Source: Arenibacter antarcticus (GTDB lineage: Bacteria > Bacteroidota > Bacteroidia > Flavobacteriales > Flavobacteriaceae). From it: a stretch of 64,000 nucleotides of DNA. The notes under the pieces were generated by a model. The model did not search any database. It saw only the letters and a list, made by a program, of their open reading frames with translations, and had not been told where the DNA came from. The DNA lies in the NCBI RefSeq assembly GCF_041320605.1, contig NZ_CP166679.1:2714001-2778000 (forward strand), written 5' to 3'. Position numbers and translations under genes: made by a program. Positions 17,284-24,565 of this stretch are shown here, one piece after another (within the stretch, counting starts at the first letter, position 1; every line of letters starts with the position of its first letter).

Positions 17284-17420
17284 GTTAAGGGTTGGTTAAT
17301 TTCAATTAGAAGTGTTTTTCCTGTAATTTTTAAATGGCGTAATATTCTACGGGCTAAGTCTTTAGTGGGTTTGGTAGTGTAGGGGGTTTGAAGAGTTTGA
17401 AAAATATTCTGAAATAATTA

Positions 17421-17450
17421 TTTGATTTTCATTATTAAGGCATATATTTG
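17421..17450 (+). promoter_or_regulatory. rpsU promoter
   Basis: TTTG (17421-17424), 18 bases, TATATTTG (17443-17450) match the Bacteroidota consensus. The start should be near 17456, giving a 5' leader of about 30 bases that holds the ribosome-binding site. Confidence 0.75.
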
Positions 17451-17470
17451 CAGCCTTAATCACAAAAGAG

Positions 17471-17476
17471 AGGAGG
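17471..17476 (+). promoter_or_regulatory. perfect Shine-Dalgarno of rpsU
   Basis: AGGAGG followed by TT, nine bases before the ATG. Genes in this phylum generally lack such sites, because bS21 and neighbours sequester the 16S anti-SD. In Flavobacterium johnsoniae the rpsU site allows ribosomes lacking bS21 to make it, and the same autoregulation is likely here. Confidence 0.88.
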
Positions 17477-17485
17477 TTATCGCCC

Positions 17486-17680
17486 ATGTTAATTATACCA
17501 ATAAAAGAAGGAGAGAATATAGATAGAGCTTTAAAGCGTTTTAAGCGAAAGTTCGATAAAACAGGTACAATGCGTCAGTTGAGAAAACGTCAGCAGTTTA
17601 CTAAGCCGTCTGTGTTGAATAGAGCACAAAGACAGAAAGCTCAGTATATTCAAGGTTTAAGAGATCAAGAAGAAATCTAG
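17486..17680 (+). CDS. rpsU: 30S ribosomal protein bS21
   Basis: 64 residues, MLIIPIKEGENIDRALKRF, then a very basic RKFDKTGTMRQLRKRQQF and a C-terminal helix: a complete bS21. In Bacteroidota ribosomes bS21 helps to hide the anti-Shine-Dalgarno tail of 16S rRNA. Its own mRNA carries a strong SD, and a terminator follows 28 bases after the stop, so it is transcribed alone. Confidence 0.98.
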   Translation: MLIIPIKEGENIDRALKRFKRKFDKTGTMRQLRKRQQFTKPSVLNRAQRQKAQYIQGLRDQEEI

Positions 17681-17708
17681 ATCCTAATACCGTACTTAGT
17701 AAAAATTT

Positions 17709-17738
17709 AAACGTCTTACCGTAACGGTAAGACGTTTT
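17709..17738 (+). terminator. rpsU terminator
   Basis: AAACGTCTTACCG and CGGTAAGACGTTT form a perfect 13-bp stem with a 3-base loop, followed by TTTTCTTGTTTT. Confidence 0.92.
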
Positions 17739-17829
17739 CTTGTTTTGTAGATTTTACTTATCATTTATGGGGTGTTGAAAAAGCTTGATCTAGAGGTTTT
17801 TCTAAGTTATACTTTTGTAACTTTGGATT

Positions 17830-18723
17830 ATGTCCATAGCATCCTTTATATCTTATTTGTCCCTGGAGAAAAATTACTCTCCCCATACGGTTCTCGCCTA
17901 TGAGAAGGATATTCTTGATTTTAAAGATTTCTCAACACTTCAATTTGGTTTAACTGATATTGATGAGGCTTCCTATGGATTAATAAGAACTTGGATCATA
18001 TCGTTGGTGGAATCTGGTATTTCTAATAGGTCGGTCAACCGGAAGGTGGCTTCCTTAAAAGCGTATTACAAGTTTCTTTTAGGATTGGAGAAATTAACTA
18101 TTAATCCCTTGGCAAAGCACAAGGCTTTAAAAATTCCCAAAAAAGTTGAAGTGCCATTTTCTGAATTGGAAATGGAACGGGTGTTGGGGCAGGTGAACTA
18201 CGGGAATACGTTTAAGGGAAAGCGGGATAAGTTGATAATAGAATTGTTGTATGCCACAGGAATCAGGAGGGCGGAGCTAATCAATCTGAAGATGAAGGAT
18301 GTTGACTTGGACGGGAACACTATTAAAGTGCTGGGAAAGAGAAGCAAGGAGCGAATAGTGCCGCTTCTGGAGTTGGTGAAACAATCGTTTCTGGAGTATG
18401 AGGTAGTGCGTAATGAGTTAAATGCAATTCAAGATGAGGCGTATGTTTTTCTTTCTTCCAAGGGGAATAAAATATACGAAACGCTTGTTTATAGAGTTAT
18501 AAATAGGTATTTTAGTGAGGTGTCTACGAAGGTAAAAAAAAGTCCGCATATTTTGCGACACACCTTTGCGACGCATTTATTAAACAAAGGAGCGGATTTA
18601 AATGCTGTCAAAGAATTGTTGGGTCATTCTAGTCTGGCTTCTACTCAGGTTTATATCCACAATAGTATAGCGGAATTGAAAAAAGTTCATTTCAGTGCTC
18701 ATCCTAGGAATAAGAAATTGTAG
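17830..18723 (+). CDS. xerC: tyrosine recombinase XerC
   Basis: A 297-residue site-specific recombinase that, with XerD, resolves chromosome dimers at dif. The N-terminal SAM-like core-binding domain (1-95) is followed by the catalytic domain with Arg (about 146, TGIRRAEL), Lys (GKRSKERIVPL, 170-173), HxxR (240-243, HILRHTFATHL), His (266, LLGHSSL) and the nucleophile Tyr (275, TQVYIH). It sits in a housekeeping context (rpsU-xerC-hpf), not next to an integrative element, so it is the chromosomal Xer protein. Confidence 0.93.
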   Translation: MSIASFISYLSLEKNYSPHTVLAYEKDILDFKDFSTLQFGLTDIDEASYGLIRTWIISLVESGISNRSVNRKVASLKAYYKFLLGLEKLTINPLAKHKALKIPKKVEVPFSELEMERVLGQVNYGNTFKGKRDKLIIELLYATGIRRAELINLKMKDVDLDGNTIKVLGKRSKERIVPLLELVKQSFLEYEVVRNELNAIQDEAYVFLSSKGNKIYETLVYRVINRYFSEVSTKVKKSPHILRHTFATHLLNKGADLNAVKELLGHSSLASTQVYIHNSIAELKKVHFSAHPRNKKL

Positions 18724-18766
18724 TATAGTATGTATTGTATTGTTTAACTCTAAAAAATTTTATTGT

Positions 18767-19069
18767 ATGAAAGTAAACACGCAATCGGTAAATTTTACAG
18801 CTGATGGTAAACTAATTGATTTTGTTCAGTCCAGATTAAATAAAATGGAACAGTTTTATGATAAGGTAATTAGTTCGGATGTGTATCTTAAGGTGGAGAA
18901 CACAAGTGCAAAGGAAAATAAAATCGTGGAAATCAAGGTATTGGTTCCTCGAGATAAGTTTGTAGTAAAGAAACAATGCAAGTCTTTTGAAGAGGCGATC
19001 GATACCGCTTGTAGTTCGCTGGAGCGACAATTGGTGAAGCGAAAGGAAAAAATACGGCTAAACGCATAA
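18767..19069 (+). CDS. hpf: ribosome hibernation promoting factor (short HPF/RaiA family)
   Basis: 100 residues from the ATG at 18767: MKVNTQSVNFTADGKLIDFVQSRL..., ending in a basic RQLVKRKEKIRLNA. This is the short HPF/YfiA fold that binds the decoding site of idle ribosomes in stationary phase. I reject the longer frame from 18695 because it would overlap xerC and add 24 unrelated residues. The gene lies 43 bases after xerC, likely in the same transcript. Confidence 0.92.
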   Translation: MKVNTQSVNFTADGKLIDFVQSRLNKMEQFYDKVISSDVYLKVENTSAKENKIVEIKVLVPRDKFVVKKQCKSFEEAIDTACSSLERQLVKRKEKIRLNA

Positions 19070-19087
19070 AGTTTTTTTAAAAAATGT

Positions 19088-19117
19088 TTTGATTAGAAAA
19101 ATAAATATCTACATTTG
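19088..19117 (+). promoter_or_regulatory. promoter of the tRNA-tuf cluster
   Basis: TTTG (19088-19091), 18 bases and TACATTTG (19110-19117) fit the Bacteroidota consensus. It lies 50 bases upstream of tRNA-Thr and is the best promoter candidate for the tRNA-tuf operon. Confidence 0.75.
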
Positions 19118-19118
19118 C

Positions 19119-19147
19119 AGTCCGTTAGAAATAGCGGACTTTTTTTT
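19119..19147 (+). terminator. terminator-like hairpin between promoter and first tRNA
   Basis: AGTCCGTTA and TAGCGGACT form a 9-bp stem (one G-U) with a GAAA loop, followed by eight T. It could end the hpf transcript, but it lies just downstream of the tRNA promoter, so it may also act on that transcript. Confidence 0.78.
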
Positions 19148-19166
19148 GACAGAATAAGTAGTTAGT

Positions 19167-19240
19167 GCCGATGTAGCTCAGTTGGCTAGAGCAGCTGATT
19201 TGTAATCAGCAGGTCGTGGGTTCGAGTCCCTCCATCGGCT
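19167..19240 (+). tRNA. tRNA-Thr (anticodon TGT)
   Basis: 74 bases with a 7-bp acceptor (GCCGATG/CATCGGC), D loop TAGCTCAGTTGG, anticodon stem CTGAT/ATCAG around TTTGTAA and T loop GGTTCGAGTCC. CCA is not encoded. Confidence 0.97.
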
Positions 19241-19347
19241 CAAGTGAAAACAAAAATTATTATTATTTTTGTTGAAATTTTGAAAAGGGTTTGAAAAGCG
19301 TCCGGGACGAGAAGTTTGTTTCGAATGTAGTTGAAGGGAAGCCTTCT

Positions 19348-19358
19348 ATCGGCTCAAG
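19348..19358 (+). repeat. possible tRNA-Thr 3'-end relic
   Basis: ATCGGCTCAAG repeats the last bases and trailer of the tRNA-Thr (19234-19244), 114 bases downstream. Upstream of it a CGAATGTAGTTGAAGGG stretch vaguely resembles the D-arm. It may be a decayed tRNA copy. Confidence 0.4.
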
Positions 19359-19416
19359 GTAAATTAAAGTAAATTTAGTTTGCTTACGTTCATTAAAGTA
19401 TTAGTTAAAAAACATT

Positions 19417-19501
<85 letters not shown>

Positions 19502-19576
19502 TATTTTTGCAATAAAAAGCAGAATATATTTTTGAAATGATGAAATAAATTTTTAGGTTTGCCTAAAAATTGCAAT

Positions 19577-19649
19577 GCGGGAGTAGCTCAGTTGGTAGAG
19601 CGTCAGCCTTCCAAGCTGAATGTCGCCGGTTCGAACCCGGTCTCCCGCT
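19577..19649 (+). tRNA. tRNA-Gly (anticodon TCC)
   Basis: 73 bases; acceptor GCGGGAG/CTCCCGC, anticodon stem TCAGC/GCTGA around CTTCCAA, T arm CCGGTTCGAACCCGG. Confidence 0.97.
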
Positions 19650-19830
19650 CAAAATTTTAACGCAAAAGGCTCCTTAATATGGGGCTTTGTGCGATTAGGA
19701 TTGATTTGACTTGAATTTGGTTATTCAGTCATAGACAAAGTTAGAGATGACTTTGTCTGAGTTCATTTAACTTTGGGTTGAAGGCGTTATGAGAAGTTGG
19801 GGTTTAGCTCGACTTTGAAAAATATTAAAA

Positions 19831-19902
19831 GCCGGTGTAGCTCAGGGGTAGAGCGTTTCCTTGGTAAGGAAGAGGTCATGAGTTCAAATCTCATCATTGG
19901 CT
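19831..19902 (+). tRNA. tRNA-Thr (anticodon GGT)
   Basis: 72 bases; acceptor GCCGGTG pairs with CATTGGC using two G-U pairs, anticodon loop in TTTCCTTGGTAAGGAA, T arm ATGAGTTCAAATCTCAT. It lies 54 bases before tuf and is probably co-transcribed with it. The 181 bases before this tRNA hold nothing recognisable. Confidence 0.96.
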
Positions 19903-19956
19903 CAATTAAGGCATTATTTGTACACTAATATAAACTAAGAATTAAATTTAACAAAC

Positions 19957-21144
19957 ATGGCAAAGGCAACATTTGATCGTTCCAAACCGCATTTAAATAT
20001 AGGTACTATTGGACACGTGGATCACGGTAAAACTACATTGACTGCAGCTATTACTACGGTATTGGCTAACGCAGGATTTTCTGAAATGAGAAGTTTCGAT
20101 TCTATCGATAACGCTCCGGAAGAAAAAGAAAGAGGTATTACCATTAACACTTCTCACGTAGAGTACGCAACTGCTAATCGTCACTATGCTCACGTTGACT
20201 GTCCTGGTCACGCGGATTACGTAAAGAACATGGTTACTGGTGCTGCTCAAATGGATGGTGCTATATTGGTTGTTGCTGCTACAGATGGTCCTATGCCACA
20301 AACTCGTGAGCACATCCTTCTAGGACGCCAGGTTGGTATTCCAAGAATTGTTGTTTTCTTGAACAAAGTTGACATGGTTGATGATGAGGAGCTTTTGGAG
20401 TTGGTTGAGATGGAAGTAAGAGAATTGCTTTCTTTCTATGAGTATGATGGTGACAATGGTCCTGTTGTTTCTGGTTCTGCATTAGGTGCGCTTAACGGAG
20501 AGCAGAAATGGGTTGATACAGTTTTGTCTTTGATGGAAGCTGTTGATTCTTGGATCGAATTGCCAACTAGAGATGTTGATAAGCCTTTCTTGTTGCCTGT
20601 TGAAGATGTATTTACAATTACTGGTCGTGGTACTGTTGCAACTGGTCGTATTGAAACTGGTGTTGCCAACACAGGTGATCCAGTTGAGATCATTGGAATG
20701 GGTGCTGAAAAATTGACTTCTACAGTTACTGGAGTTGAGATGTTCCGTAAGATTTTGGATAGAGGTGAAGCTGGAGATAACGTTGGTATCCTTTTGAGAG
20801 GTATTGAAAAATCTCAAATAAAAAGAGGAATGGTAATCTGTAAGCCAGGTTCTGTTAAGCCACATGCTAAATTTGAAGCTGAGGTTTATATCCTTAAAAA
20901 AGAAGAAGGTGGACGTCATACTCCATTCCATAATAACTACCGTCCTCAGTTCTATGTAAGAACCACAGATGTTACTGGTACAATTAATCTTCCAAGTGGA
21001 GTAGAGATGGTTATGCCAGGTGATAACCTTACTATTACTGTTGATTTATTGTCTCCAATTGCACTTAGCGAAGGTTTGCGTTTTGCGATCCGTGAAGGTG
21101 GTAGAACTGTTGGTGCAGGTCAGGTTACAAAGATTATAGACTAA
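19957..21144 (+). CDS. tuf: elongation factor Tu
   Basis: A 395-residue GTPase that delivers aminoacyl-tRNA to the ribosome. GTP-binding motifs GHVDHGKT (P-loop), RGITINTSH (switch I), DCPGHADY (switch II), NKVDM and SGSALGAL are all present, followed by the two beta-barrel domains ([30 protein letters not shown]). It lies between tRNA-Thr and tRNA-Trp, the usual Bacteroidota arrangement. Confidence 0.99.
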   Translation: MAKATFDRSKPHLNIGTIGHVDHGKTTLTAAITTVLANAGFSEMRSFDSIDNAPEEKERGITINTSHVEYATANRHYAHVDCPGHADYVKNMVTGAAQMDGAILVVAATDGPMPQTREHILLGRQVGIPRIVVFLNKVDMVDDEELLELVEMEVRELLSFYEYDGDNGPVVSGSALGALNGEQKWVDTVLSLMEAVDSWIELPTRDVDKPFLLPVEDVFTITGRGTVATGRIETGVANTGDPVEIIGMGAEKLTSTVTGVEMFRKILDRGEAGDNVGILLRGIEKSQIKRGMVICKPGSVKPHAKFEAEVYILKKEEGGRHTPFHNNYRPQFYVRTTDVTGTINLPSGVEMVMPGDNLTITVDLLSPIALSEGLRFAIREGGRTVGAGQVTKIID

Positions 21145-21165
21145 TCAATTTAGGATAGTTTAATT

Positions 21166-21210
21166 TTACATTGAGGGTGTCTTGCTAAAGCGGGATACCT
21201 TTCAATGTAA
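21166..21210 (+). other. stem-loop between tuf and tRNA-Trp
   Basis: TTACATTGA (21166-21174) pairs with TCAATGTAA (21202-21210), with further pairing inside (GGTGTC/GATACC). No T run follows, so it is more likely an RNA-processing or stability element ahead of the tRNA than a terminator. Confidence 0.55.
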
Positions 21211-21216
21211 ATATAA

Positions 21217-21289
21217 ACGGGTGTAGCTCAGTTGGTAGAGCACTGGTCTCCAAAACCAGGTGTCGGGAGTTCGAGCCTCTCCGCCCGTG
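21217..21289 (+). tRNA. tRNA-Trp (anticodon CCA)
   Basis: 73 bases; acceptor ACGGGTG/CGCCCGT, anticodon loop TCTCCAAAA on stem CTGGT/ACCAG, T arm GGAGTTCGAGCCTCT. G discriminator, as expected for bacterial tRNA-Trp. Confidence 0.97.
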
Positions 21290-21373
21290 CAAAATAAAAT
21301 GGGTTTCCATTTATGGTTATGGGAATCTTTAGGGGTTGATAAGATATGTTGGTATTCCCTAAATATCATTTTA

Positions 21374-21381
21374 TAATTTTG
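21374..21381 (+). promoter_or_regulatory. possible -7 element of the secE-nusG-ribosomal protein unit
   Basis: TAATTTTG matches TAnnTTTG 75 bases before secE. The upstream TTTG element is poor (only a TTGG at 21349-21352), so this is tentative. Confidence 0.4.
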
Positions 21382-21456
21382 CAGAAGACTCCAAAAATGG
21401 TAGGTTATCCTGTAAAATCCCTTTCGGAATAGTTAAGAAAATAAATAACTCGCTGC

Positions 21457-21645
21457 ATGATTACGTATATAAAGGAATCTATAGATGAACTTAGAAATAA
21501 TGTTACTTTGCCTTCTAGGGCGGAATCTTCCAATCTTATGGTTATCGTAGCGGTATTCTCTATAATTTTTGCGTTGGCGACTTGGGCTGTGGATAGTTTG
21601 TTTGGCGAATTAATACAGCTCTATTTCAATAATATAATCAATTAA
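21457..21645 (+). CDS. secE: preprotein translocase subunit SecE
   Basis: 62 residues with a short amphipathic helix (YIKESIDELRNNVTLP) and one membrane helix (about 27-50), the minimal single-span SecE. It braces SecY in the inner-membrane translocon. It is 10 bases ahead of nusG, as in most bacteria. Confidence 0.96.
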   Translation: MITYIKESIDELRNNVTLPSRAESSNLMVIVAVFSIIFALATWAVDSLFGELIQLYFNNIIN

Positions 21646-21655
21646 GGGAAGCTCT

Positions 21656-22207
21656 ATGTCAGAAGTATTGGATAAGAAATGGTATGTTGTAAGAGCTGTA
21701 AGTGGTCAAGAGAATAAGATTAAAGGCTATATAGAGGCTGAAGTAGCTCGACTTGGTTTTGGGGATTATTTGGAAGAAGTCCTTGTGCCGACCGAGAAAG
21801 TGGTTCAGATTAGAAACGGAAAAAAAATTAACAAAGAACGTGTTTATTTTCCAGGTTATATAATGGTGAAAGCCAATCTTGGGGGTGAAATGGTGCATAT
21901 TATCCGTTCCATTACCAATGTGATTGGATTTTTGGGTGAAACCAAAGGTGGGGATCCAGTTCCTTTGAGGAAATCCGAGGTAAATAGGATGTTAGGGAAA
22001 GTCGATGAATTGGCGGTAACGACCGATAGTGTTGCAATTCCTTTCGTTTTTGGAGAAACCGTAAAAGTAATAGATGGTCCTTTTAATGGTTTTAATGGAA
22101 CTGTTGAGAAGATTAACGAGGAAAAACGTAAGCTGGAGGTAATGGTGAAAATTTTCGGAAGAAAAACGCCATTAGAACTCAGTTATATGCAAGTAGAAAA
22201 AGTATAA
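21656..22207 (+). CDS. nusG: transcription termination/antitermination factor NusG
   Basis: 183 residues: an N-terminal NGN domain opening KKWYVVRAVSGQENKIKGYIE and a C-terminal KOW domain (VKVIDGPFNGFNGTVEKINEEKRKLEVMV). It binds RNA polymerase and couples it to Rho or the ribosome. No extra domain is present. The RNA gap to rplK is 106 bases. Confidence 0.98.
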   Translation: MSEVLDKKWYVVRAVSGQENKIKGYIEAEVARLGFGDYLEEVLVPTEKVVQIRNGKKINKERVYFPGYIMVKANLGGEMVHIIRSITNVIGFLGETKGGDPVPLRKSEVNRMLGKVDELAVTTDSVAIPFVFGETVKVIDGPFNGFNGTVEKINEEKRKLEVMVKIFGRKTPLELSYMQVEKV

Positions 22208-22313
22208 TATCCGTTGAAGTTTTTCAACAAAAGAATATTTTAGTAAGAACTGTTACATAAGTAAAGGTAGTGTTGCTTCCAAATTAGCACGACTTTAATT
22301 TTAATTAGAAACA

Positions 22314-22751
22314 ATGGCAAAAGAAATTAGTAAAGTAGTTAAACTACAAGTTAGGGGAGGTGCAGCGAATCCGTCGCCACCGGTTGGACCCGCTTTAGGT
22401 GCTGCCGGGGTCAATATAATGGAGTTCTGTAAGCAATTTAATGCGCGTACACAGGATAAACCAGGCAAAGTATTGCCAGTTGCGATCACGGTTTATAAAG
22501 ACAAGTCGTTCGACTTCGTTGTAAAGACACCGCCGGCGGCAGTTCAATTAATGGAAGCGGCTAAGGTTAAAAAAGGATCTGGCGAGCCTAACAGAAACAA
22601 GGTTGCCAGTGTCACTTGGGACCAAGTCAAAGCAATCGCTGAGGACAAAATGGTAGATCTAAATGCCTTTACGGTAGAATCCGCAATGAGTATGGTTGCT
22701 GGTACAGCAAGATCTATAGGTTTAAAAGTGGCAGGTACTAGACCTTTTTAA
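22314..22751 (+). CDS. rplK: 50S ribosomal protein uL11
   Basis: 145 residues; the N-terminal domain has [19 protein letters not shown] and [15 protein letters not shown], the C-terminal rRNA-binding domain ends [10 protein letters not shown]. It forms the GTPase-centre stalk base. First of the rplK-A-J-L series. Confidence 0.99.
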   Translation: MAKEISKVVKLQVRGGAANPSPPVGPALGAAGVNIMEFCKQFNARTQDKPGKVLPVAITVYKDKSFDFVVKTPPAAVQLMEAAKVKKGSGEPNRNKVASVTWDQVKAIAEDKMVDLNAFTVESAMSMVAGTARSIGLKVAGTRPF

Positions 22752-22771
22752 AATCTTAAACGCAATTTAGA

Positions 22772-23461
22772 ATGGCAAAATTAACAAAGAAGCAAAAAGA
22801 AGCTCATGGCAAGATAGATAAGAATAAATTCTATTCTGTTGAAGAGGCTTCCGCTTTAGTAAAAGAGATAACCAATACAAAATTCGATTCATCTGTAGAA
22901 TTGGCTGTACGTTTAGGCGTAGATCCAAGGAAAGCTAATCAAATGGTACGTGGGGTAGTAACACTTCCTCATGGAACAGGTAAGGATGTTAAAGTTTTGG
23001 CTTTGGTAACGCCGGATAAAGAAGCAGAGGCTAAGGAAGCTGGTGCTGATTTTGTAGGCTTAGATGAATATTTGGATAAAATTAAAAACGGTTGGACCGA
23101 TGTTGATGTAATTATCACCATGCCAAGCGTTATGGGTAAGTTAGGTCCTTTAGGTAGGATCTTGGGACCAAGAGGTCTTATGCCCAATCCAAAGACTGGT
23201 ACAGTTACTATGGATGTAGCCAAGGCGGTTGCAGAAGTGAAAGCTGGTAAAATTGATTTCAAGGTAGATAAAACAGGAATTGTGCATGCAGCTATCGGAA
23301 AGGTTTCTTTCACAGCAGATATGATTGCGGAAAATGCCAATGAATTGTTGGATACTTTGATGAAATTGAAGCCATCAGCATCTAAGGGAATATATGTGAA
23401 GACAATTTTTATGTCCAGCACTATGAGTCCTAGCGTTGCATTAGATCCAAAAGTAGTTTAA
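22772..23461 (+). CDS. rplA: 50S ribosomal protein uL1
   Basis: 229 residues, L1-stalk protein. The conserved [14 protein letters not shown] motif and the [17 protein letters not shown] segment identify it. It lies 20 bases after rplK. In other bacteria L1 represses translation of this operon; I cannot locate an L1 site here by eye. Confidence 0.99.
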   Translation: MAKLTKKQKEAHGKIDKNKFYSVEEASALVKEITNTKFDSSVELAVRLGVDPRKANQMVRGVVTLPHGTGKDVKVLALVTPDKEAEAKEAGADFVGLDEYLDKIKNGWTDVDVIITMPSVMGKLGPLGRILGPRGLMPNPKTGTVTMDVAKAVAEVKAGKIDFKVDKTGIVHAAIGKVSFTADMIAENANELLDTLMKLKPSASKGIYVKTIFMSSTMSPSVALDPKVV

Positions 23462-23487
23462 GTAACTGGTAGTCAAAAGTTTAAATT

Positions 23488-24003
23488 ATGACAAGAGAAG
23501 ATAAATTAAATGTTATACAGGATTTAACTGCGCAGTTGGGGGAAAACCCTGTTATATACTTAGCTGACATTTCTGGAATGAATGCCGTGACAACAACGGC
23601 TTTAAGAAGGGCTTGTTACAAAGCGGATATTACGCTTGCTGTAGTTAAGAATACTTTGCTTTCAAAAGCAATGGAGGCTTCGGATAAAGATTTCGGTGAT
23701 CTTCCGTCAGTATTGAAAGGGAGTACCTCTTTAATGTTTTCGGAAACTGGAAATGCGCCCGCAAAGCTTATCAAGACTTTTAGGAAGAAGTCTGATAGAC
23801 CTTTGTTGAAAGGAGCATATATAGCTGAAGCAATATACATTGGTGATGATCAATTGAATGCTCTAGAGAGTATTAAGTCTAAAGACGAAATGGTTGGCGA
23901 AATTATTGGATTGTTACAATCCCCAGCCAAGAATGTTATTTCTGGACTTAAATCTGGTGGTGGAAAACTTGCCGGAATTCTTAAGACATTATCAGAAAGA
24001 TAA
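23488..24003 (+). CDS. rplJ: 50S ribosomal protein uL10
   Basis: 171 residues. It anchors L7/L12 dimers to the ribosome; MTREDKLNVIQDLTAQL, ADISGMNAVTTTALRRACY and the C-terminal helix ILKTLSER are typical. The upstream gap of 26 bases leaves no room for the long L10 leader known in E. coli. Confidence 0.98.
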   Translation: MTREDKLNVIQDLTAQLGENPVIYLADISGMNAVTTTALRRACYKADITLAVVKNTLLSKAMEASDKDFGDLPSVLKGSTSLMFSETGNAPAKLIKTFRKKSDRPLLKGAYIAEAIYIGDDQLNALESIKSKDEMVGEIIGLLQSPAKNVISGLKSGGGKLAGILKTLSER

Positions 24004-24055
24004 TAAGTACGCACTAAAAACAATTATATTTTAAAATTTATTAAACGATAGAAAA

Positions 24056-24433
24056 ATGGCAGATTTAAAAGAATTCGCAGAACAATTGGTTAACCTTACA
24101 GTAAAGGAAGTAAATGAGTTGGCTAATATATTGAAAGATGAGTACGGTATAGAGCCTGCAGCTGCTGCAGTTGCTGTTGCTGCTGGTGGTGGAGCCGATG
24201 GTGGTGAAGCTGTTGAAGAGCAAACTGAATTCGACGTAATTTTGAAAGCAGCTGGTGCTTCTAAATTAGCAGTAGTTAAATTGGTTAAGGAATTGACTGG
24301 TTTAGGTTTGAAAGATGCTAAGGACATCGTTGATAGCGCGCCAAAAGCAGTTAAAGAAGGTGTTTCTAAAGACGAAGCTGAAGGTATTAAAAAATCTTTG
24401 GAAGAAGCAGGAGCAGAAGTTGAGCTTAAATAA
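24056..24433 (+). CDS. rplL: 50S ribosomal protein bL12 (L7/L12)
   Basis: 125 residues: N-terminal dimerisation helices ([22 protein letters not shown]), an Ala/Gly hinge ([12 protein letters not shown]) and the C-terminal factor-binding domain ([35 protein letters not shown]). Followed by a terminator-like hairpin before rpoB. Confidence 0.99.
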   Translation: MADLKEFAEQLVNLTVKEVNELANILKDEYGIEPAAAAVAVAAGGGADGGEAVEEQTEFDVILKAAGASKLAVVKLVKELTGLGLKDAKDIVDSAPKAVKEGVSKDEAEGIKKSLEEAGAEVELK

Positions 24434-24458
24434 TTGCGACAACCATAATTATTTTGGT

Positions 24459-24499
24459 TTAGGTCTTTCCACTTTTTGTGGCTAGACCTAAGCCTTTTT
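24459..24499 (+). terminator. rplL-rpoB attenuator hairpin
   Basis: TTAGGTCT/AGACCTAA and CCAC/GTGG form a long stem with a 2x2 internal loop (24459-24491), and five T follow at 24495. It sits between rplL and rpoB, where partial termination lowers rpoBC relative to L12 in other bacteria. A smaller AACCATAAT/ATTTTGGTT hairpin precedes it at 24441. Confidence 0.75.
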
Positions 24500-24565
24500 A
24501 TACATATCGTGTATAGAGGAGTGCACGACCCAATTAAGTATTCACGATCAAAATTTTGTCCATCG

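Noticed and set aside
18695-18766. Longer start for hpf inside xerC
   Set aside because: The added 24 residues are unrelated to HPF and overlap the xerC end; the ATG at 18767 gives the family start.
23462-23487. L10-binding leader before rplJ
   Set aside because: Only 26 bases separate rplA and rplJ, too short for the known structure.
24476-24565. Longer RpoB start adding 30 residues
   Set aside because: The extra part runs through the attenuator hairpin, is unlike flavobacterial RpoB, and the ATG at 24566 gives the expected MFTNQTERI start.
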